Source of the DNA: Clusia tigrina
Lineage: Eukaryota > Arthropoda > Insecta > Diptera > Clusiidae
Assembly (NCBI GenBank): GCA_920105625.2
Contig: OV050030.1
Location: 185,789,387 to 185,853,386, forward strand
Reading direction: 5' to 3'
DNA: 64,000 nt
Every line of letters begins with the position of its first letter. Within the stretch, counting starts at the first letter, position 1. Of the stretch, positions 59,742-64,000 are shown in pieces. The notes under the pieces were generated by a model, which saw only the letters and a list, made by a program, of their open reading frames with translations, was not told the DNA's origin and ran no database searches. The translations under genes were made by a program, and so were the position numbers.

Positions 59742-60620
59742 TTATGCTCCAGTATAGCTTCTGCCGGCAACTGCATCTACGCTCTCTCTGCTACTCACTA
59801 CTATTGCTTCAGCATTCGGATCGGCTCTCACAAAGACTCGGCCCCGAATTGTAAACGCTGACACTAGAAGTTTTTGTCTTTTGAGCTCATTGGCCCGACG
59901 CAATATTTCACGATTGTTAATCGTTAGACTCTCATGTACATAAAACGAGCTGGCACCCTGAACCCCAATATCATTTAGCAACAGCGGCCTTTTACTGGAC
60001 TTGCGGAAGCCAGCAATGTGCTTGAGCAACTGACTTCTATCACATGCCGAGTGGAGTTTCACCAAAATCGGAGCTGTAGTGGTTTTGCTCAGGTTTCCCT
60101 TACCTCTCAGACGGAATGCCTCTCTCACTAGTGGAGTACTGACATTAACCGCTTTGCAAACTTGTGAGAAAATAGCAGACACATTTTCAGCTGCAGCATG
60201 GGGAATACCATTGATAATCAAATCAGAGGATACCGCATCGTTCTCAAATTTGGCCACTTTATCACGCAACGTGGCTACCTCACGTCCAAGAGCCCGATTA
60301 TCAGCATCCATCTCCTCCACAACAGCAACCCGCTTCTCCATTTTTGCCACAGCAGACCTGACATTGATTAGCTCACCAGATAACTCACTCATTCTCTGCA
60401 TAACTCTCTCTTCAGCTAGTTTGACAGCATCAATTATGCTTTGAGTCACCTGCTTAACAATGCACTCCTGCTGCAGTTGAAGCTTCTCTTCAAGCAGCTG
60501 TAACCAATTTCGTGGTAGTGGTGAATCACCAAGTTTTTCATGTATTTGAGTAGGAGTCAAATACTGCGGCGAAGAGACGGACGTCAATTTTTTTGGCGCG
60601 GCTTTTCGAGTGGTAGGCAT
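59742..60620 (-). CDS. ORF1 of the CR1/L2-like element, baculovirus FP-like domain
   Basis: The likely start is MPTTRKAAPKKLTS (60620); an earlier in-frame Met lies at 60641. A coiled coil (about residues 45-125: VKQVTQSIIDAVKLAEERVM, VAKMEKRVAVVEEMDADNRA) is followed by an FP-like domain: SDLIINGIPHAAAENVSAIF, LLKHIAGFRKSSKRPLLLND, FYVHESLTINNREIL. Domains of this kind bind nucleic acid and form multimers. The protein would package element RNA. The frame is open to 59742. Fragments of it are repeated in inverted orientation at 60922 and 61532. Confidence 0.8.
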   Translation of the reverse strand: MPTTRKAAPKKLTSVSSPQYLTPTQIHEKLGDSPLPRNWLQLLEEKLQLQQECIVKQVTQSIIDAVKLAEERVMQRMSELSGELINVRSAVAKMEKRVAVVEEMDADNRALGREVATLRDKVAKFENDAVSSDLIINGIPHAAAENVSAIFSQVCKAVNVSTPLVREAFRLRGKGNLSKTTTAPILVKLHSACDRSQLLKHIAGFRKSSKRPLLLNDIGVQGASSFYVHESLTINNREILRRANELKRQKLLVSAFTIRGRVFVRADPNAEAIVVSSRESVDAVAGRSYTGA

Positions 60621-60837
60621 TGCTTTCAAACCACAAAACATTCAAGTTGAAAGTCTTATTAAAAAACAAACAATCACTTCAAGAACAAAAACAATTCCAC
60701 CAATCAAACAATTCCGGCTCTCCAATTTCCAAGATAACCCGTGATCAACAACAAAACAGTACACTGAAACTACGCGACGCAACCGCCAGCCAAAACAAAC
60801 ACGTCTATTCGTCACACATTACACTCAATTATAATAT

Positions 60838-60839
<2 letters not shown>

Positions 60840-60921
<82 letters not shown>
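60840..60921. repeat. (TA)n tract between inverted copies A and B
   Basis: About 80 bp of TA. Copy A's leader ends on the left; copy B starts at GCTGCAG on the right. Confidence 0.9.
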
Positions 60922-60923
<2 letters not shown>

Positions 60924-61300
60924 TGCAGCTGAAAATGTGTCTGCTATTTTCTCACAAGTTTGCAAAGCGGTTAATGTCAGTACTCCACTAGTGAGAGAGG
61001 CATTCCGTCTGAGAGGTAAGGGAAACCTGAGCAAAACCACTACAGCTCCGATTTTGGTGAAACTCCACTCGGCACGTGATAGAAGTCAGTTGCTCAAGCA
61101 CATTGCTGGCTTCCGCAAGTCCAGTAAAAGGCCGCTGTTGCTAAATGATATTGGGGTTCAGGGTGCCAGCTCGTTTTATGTACATGAGAGTCTAACGATT
61201 AACAATCGTGAAATATTGCGTCGGGCCAATGAGCTCAAAAGACAAAAACTTCTAGTGTCAGCGTTTACAATTCGGGGCCGAGTCTTTGTGAGAGCCGATC
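60922..61300 (+). mobile_element. CR1/L2-like element, copy B (ORF1 part), cut by gap
   Basis: It starts GCTGCAGCTGAAAATGTG, corresponding to copy A position 60197 read backwards, and runs through the FP-like domain to GAGAGCCGATC at the gap. The frame (60937 onward) is open. Sequence is identical to the start of copy C except for one base count in an A run. Confidence 0.85.
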
Positions 61301-61500
61301 NNNNNNNNNNNNNNNNNNNNNNNNNNNNNNNNNNNNNNNNNNNNNNNNNNNNNNNNNNNNNNNNNNNNNNNNNNNNNNNNNNNNNNNNNNNNNNNNNNNN
61401 NNNNNNNNNNNNNNNNNNNNNNNNNNNNNNNNNNNNNNNNNNNNNNNNNNNNNNNNNNNNNNNNNNNNNNNNNNNNNNNNNNNNNNNNNNNNNNNNNNNN
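61301..61500. other. Assembly gap (200 N)
   Basis: Exactly 200 unknown bases; the length looks conventional, so the true distance is unknown. Confidence 1.

Positions 61501-61531
<31 letters not shown>
61501..61531. repeat. (TA)n tract before copy C
   Basis: Short TA run directly after the gap, as also precedes copy B. Confidence 0.9.
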
Positions 61532-61533
<2 letters not shown>

Positions 61534-61546
61534 TGCAGCTGAAAAT

Positions 61547-61980
61547 GTGTCTGCTATTTTCTCACAAGTTTGCAAAGCGGTTAATGTCAGTACTCCACTA
61601 GTGAGAGAGGCATTCCGTCTGAGAGGTAAGGGAAACCTGAGCAAAACCACTACAGCTCCGATTTTGGTGAAACTCCACTCGGCACGTGATAGAAGTCAGT
61701 TGCTCAAGCACATTGCTGGCTTCCGCAAGTCCAGTAAAAGGCCGCTGTTGCTAAATGATATTGGGGTTCAGGGTGCCAGCTCGTTTTATGTACATGAGAG
61801 TCTAACGATTAACAATCGTGAAATATTGCGTCGGGCCAATGAGCTCAAAAGACAAAAAACTTCTAGTGTCAGCGTTTACAATTCGGGGCCGAGTCTTTGT
61901 GAGAGCCGATCCGAATGCTGAAGCAATAGTAGTGAGTAGCAGGAGAGAGCGTAGATGCAGTTGCCGGCAGAAGCTATACT
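61547..61980 (+). pseudogene. ORF1 C-terminal part, copy C
   Basis: Open from 61547 (internal Met, MSAIFSQVCKAVNVSTPL) until an extra A in the run near 61855 shifts the frame. The rest (LLVSAFTIRGRVFVRADPN) continues in the next frame from 61818, and a second extra base near 61944 shifts it again. Without these it would match copy A's ORF1 end. Confidence 0.75.
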
Positions 61981-62289
61981 GGAGCATAAAACTCAACTTT
62001 TTACTTGATTATTTTAATTTATTATTCTATTTAATGTATTATTCTATTTTATTTTATTTTAATTTATTATTCTATATTACTCTCAACTTCACTATTTAGT
62101 TTCTTCTTTATTTTTATTCAAGTGTTAAAATTGCACATTTACATATATTAATAGCTTAAATGCTCTCTCTCTATATGCCCTTGTGCTCGACTATTTTTTT
62201 AAGTAATTTCCTCTTCTCTACTATCTGCTTCTTCTATTACTGTATTGCTTATTGTTGTGTTGCTGATATGTATTTTTTTATGCTAATTA

Positions 62290-64000
62290 TGGGTGATGAA
62301 GTTTCTGCCTCCAGTGACGTTTCATAAAACATTGATTGGCGTTTTATGCAGCCAGCGCTCTGGATTAAAACATTGTACATTTTAATGCGAGGAGTCTAAG
62401 TGATTCTAAGATGGATTATGTTAGACACTGCTTTGAGAATTCATCTGTTGATGTAATTTGTGTATCCGAAACCTGGTTGCATGAAGGTATAGGTGACTCT
62501 TGCCTGAATTATAGGTAATTACAAGCTTTTTCGAAACGATAGATTAGACAAAAAAGGCGGGGGTGTGGCAATATATTGTAAAAGTAATTTAAGAGTGAAT
62601 TTGTTGAATATGTCTGGAGGCTCAGATGTGGAATTTCTAAATGTTGAAATTTATGACAATAGCACAAAAGTTTTTCTGTCGTGTGTATATAATCCTTATC
62701 GTTACTGCTGTTTGGATCCGTTCTTTGCTACTTTGTCAAATTGTGTAATCGATTATGATCATTTTATTGTGTGTGGTGATTTCAATATAAACATGTTATG
62801 TAAGGACAGTCTTGCCAAGCAATTCATTTGTAAAATTTCTGAAGTTGGACTGCAAGTGCTGAATACCAGTATGCCAGCACGCTTTGCAGATAATGCTTCT
62901 CCAAGTTTGTTGGATGTTTTTTTCTGGTTTCGGATATTTCTTCAGTTATGATCTTTGACCAATTATCGTTTATATCCGACCACGATCTAATTTTTTTGTT
63001 CAGTGAATGTAAATCTAAACCCAGTGGTTGCTGAAAATTCTTTTTCCTTTCGAGACTATAAATCAATTAATCTTGATTCTTTTGTTTAATGACCTGTCAC
63101 TTATTAATTGGTCTGAATGTAGGCTGTTTAGCTCTGTGAATGAAAAGCTGGATTCTTTAATGTACAGAATTGGTGCCTTGTTTGACTTGCATGTTCCACC
63201 TTGTTACTCGTTCTGTCACTAACAGCAGTTGTCCCTGGTTTACGAAGAATGCCCAATTGGCTATTAAAAAACGGCATAGAAACATACAATCAGTGGAAAA
63301 AGAAATCTAACTGCATCTAGATGGGAAGAGCACAAAAGAGCTAGAAATGATGCAAATTCTACTATTAAATTGGCTAAGCGCAGATTTTTCATGTCCAAAC
63401 TATGTTTGGCACGACCTTCCAAGCAGCTGTGGAATAATTTGAGACAAGCTGGGGTATGCAATGGGAAATCTGAAGATTGTCGGATTTGATCCGGGTATTC
63501 TGAATGGACTATTTTTGGTAGTAGTTCAGTGGTCTGCTGATGATATGTCTGCTGTAGTTGCGAGGGGACTGTGTTTTCTGAATGCCCATTTGTGTTTTGA
63601 GTTTATTTCTGTGGGTGAAGATGATGTTGCTCGCTGTGTCAACAAGATAAAGTCAAATGCTGTCGGAGAGGATGGAATTTCCCATTAAATTTATTAAACT
63701 TATTTTGCGTTTCATTCTAAGCCCGTTGACCCATATAATTAACCATTGTTTAACGAGCTCCCTGCTTCCCCAGTATTTGGAAAATAGCGACGATTATCCC
63801 TATAGCTAAAAAGTCCAATGCTAATGTACCATCTGATTTCCGTCCTGTAAGTTTGTTGTCGGCTTTATCAAAGGTATGTGAATCTCTCATGGCTGAGCAA
63901 ATCTCAGAACACGTCAGAAAATTTGACCTTATTTCCCCACTCCAATCTGGTTTTTCGGCCTGGACACAGCTGCTCCACTGCTGTTGTTAAAATATTGGAT
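62290..64000 (+). pseudogene. ORF2 of copy C, frameshifted as assembled
   Basis: Endonuclease segments appear in several frames: VCVSETWLHEGIGDS, GGVAIYCKSNLRVN (62565 onward), FIVCGDFNINMLCK, FISDHDLIF. The region between endonuclease and RT and the first RT blocks follow with further shifts to the window end. The main cause of the breaks is a one-base excess in homopolymers, so the true gene may be less damaged than shown. It extends beyond 64000. Confidence 0.75.

Larger units (their letters stand above)
56243..60830 (-). mobile_element. CR1/L2-group non-LTR element, copy A, full length
   Basis: About 4.6 kb on the minus strand: leader, ORF1 (60620-59742), ORF2 (59490-56635), 3' UTR of about 390 bp and an A-rich tail (T-run at 56243-56263, plus strand). 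Both frames are open. The 5' side borders a (TA)n tract at about 60835. Clade assignment rests on the baculovirus FP-like ORF1 and the RT motifs. The element could also be called Kiri/Crack-like. Confidence 0.8.
61532..64000 (+). mobile_element. CR1/L2-like element, copy C, 5'-truncated, running off the window
   Basis: It begins at the same base as copy B, continues through the rest of ORF1, the inter-ORF region (61990-62280) and ORF2 to the RT (SGFRPGHS region at the window end). It reads as many short frames because of about twenty single-base insertions, each lengthening a homopolymer. Examples relative to copy A are an extra A near 61855, extra T near 62322 and extra C near 63763. It keeps SETW (Glu codon 62468-62470) and SDH (His codon 62981-62983). 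Confidence 0.85.

Overview
This 64-kb window carries no recognisable host gene. Almost all of it is transposable-element (TE) sequence, much of it nested, and it is consistent with repeat-rich intergenic or heterochromatic DNA of an insect, most likely a dipteran. The families present point that way: BEL/Pao elements with an env-like reading frame, Ty3/gypsy elements, R1-, Jockey-, I- and CR1/L2-like non-LTR elements, and several mariner-type DNA transposons, all set among long (TA)n tracts. I cannot name the species from the sequence.

Layout. 1-1.35 kb: 5' part of a non-LTR element (minus strand). 2.24-3.17 kb: deleted mariner inside a TA-rich tract. 3.2-4.65 kb: R1-clade reverse transcriptase (RT) fragment. 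4.77-5.88 kb: BEL/Pao gag. 7.3-8.07 kb: gypsy integrase relic. 8.35-9.25 kb: two tandem arrays (142 bp and about 48 bp periods). 10.85-12 kb: very decayed non-LTR relic. 13.5-14.3 kb: mariner relic. 14.6-18.46 kb: Jockey element. 18.9-19.4 kb: fragment that may derive from a P-type DNA transposase.

20.25-33.14 kb is a nested composite on the minus strand. A BEL/Pao element (BEL1) lost its env and integrase and holds a damaged gypsy element at 20.76-24.72 kb. Its 5' LTR is split by a full-length R1-like element (27543-32926) flanked by a 15-bp target duplication. From 27.33 to 34.12 kb this block is repeated almost identically at 34.92-41.72 kb, the two copies being separated by a 752-bp (TA)n tract. 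The duplication is either very recent or an assembly artefact.

42.75-51.76 kb is a second, nearly complete BEL/Pao element (BEL2) with two LTRs, gag, pol and an env-like frame, carrying a gypsy-type solo LTR. 51.9-53.2 kb holds a deleted mariner and a 165-bp MITE of the same family in TA tracts. 54.3-55.97 kb is a second, inverted and truncated BEL2 copy whose env frame is open. 56.24-60.83 kb is a CR1/L2-like element with both frames open, but two catalytic residues of its endonuclease are substituted. Past a 200-N gap, the same element appears again in the opposite orientation with about twenty one-base homopolymer insertions, which look like sequence errors.

No gene network operates here. 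Each element encodes, or once encoded, only its own mobility functions. I found no convincing previously undescribed system. The most useful observations concern nesting order, target-site evidence, catalytic substitutions behind open reading frames, and regions whose assembly should be doubted.
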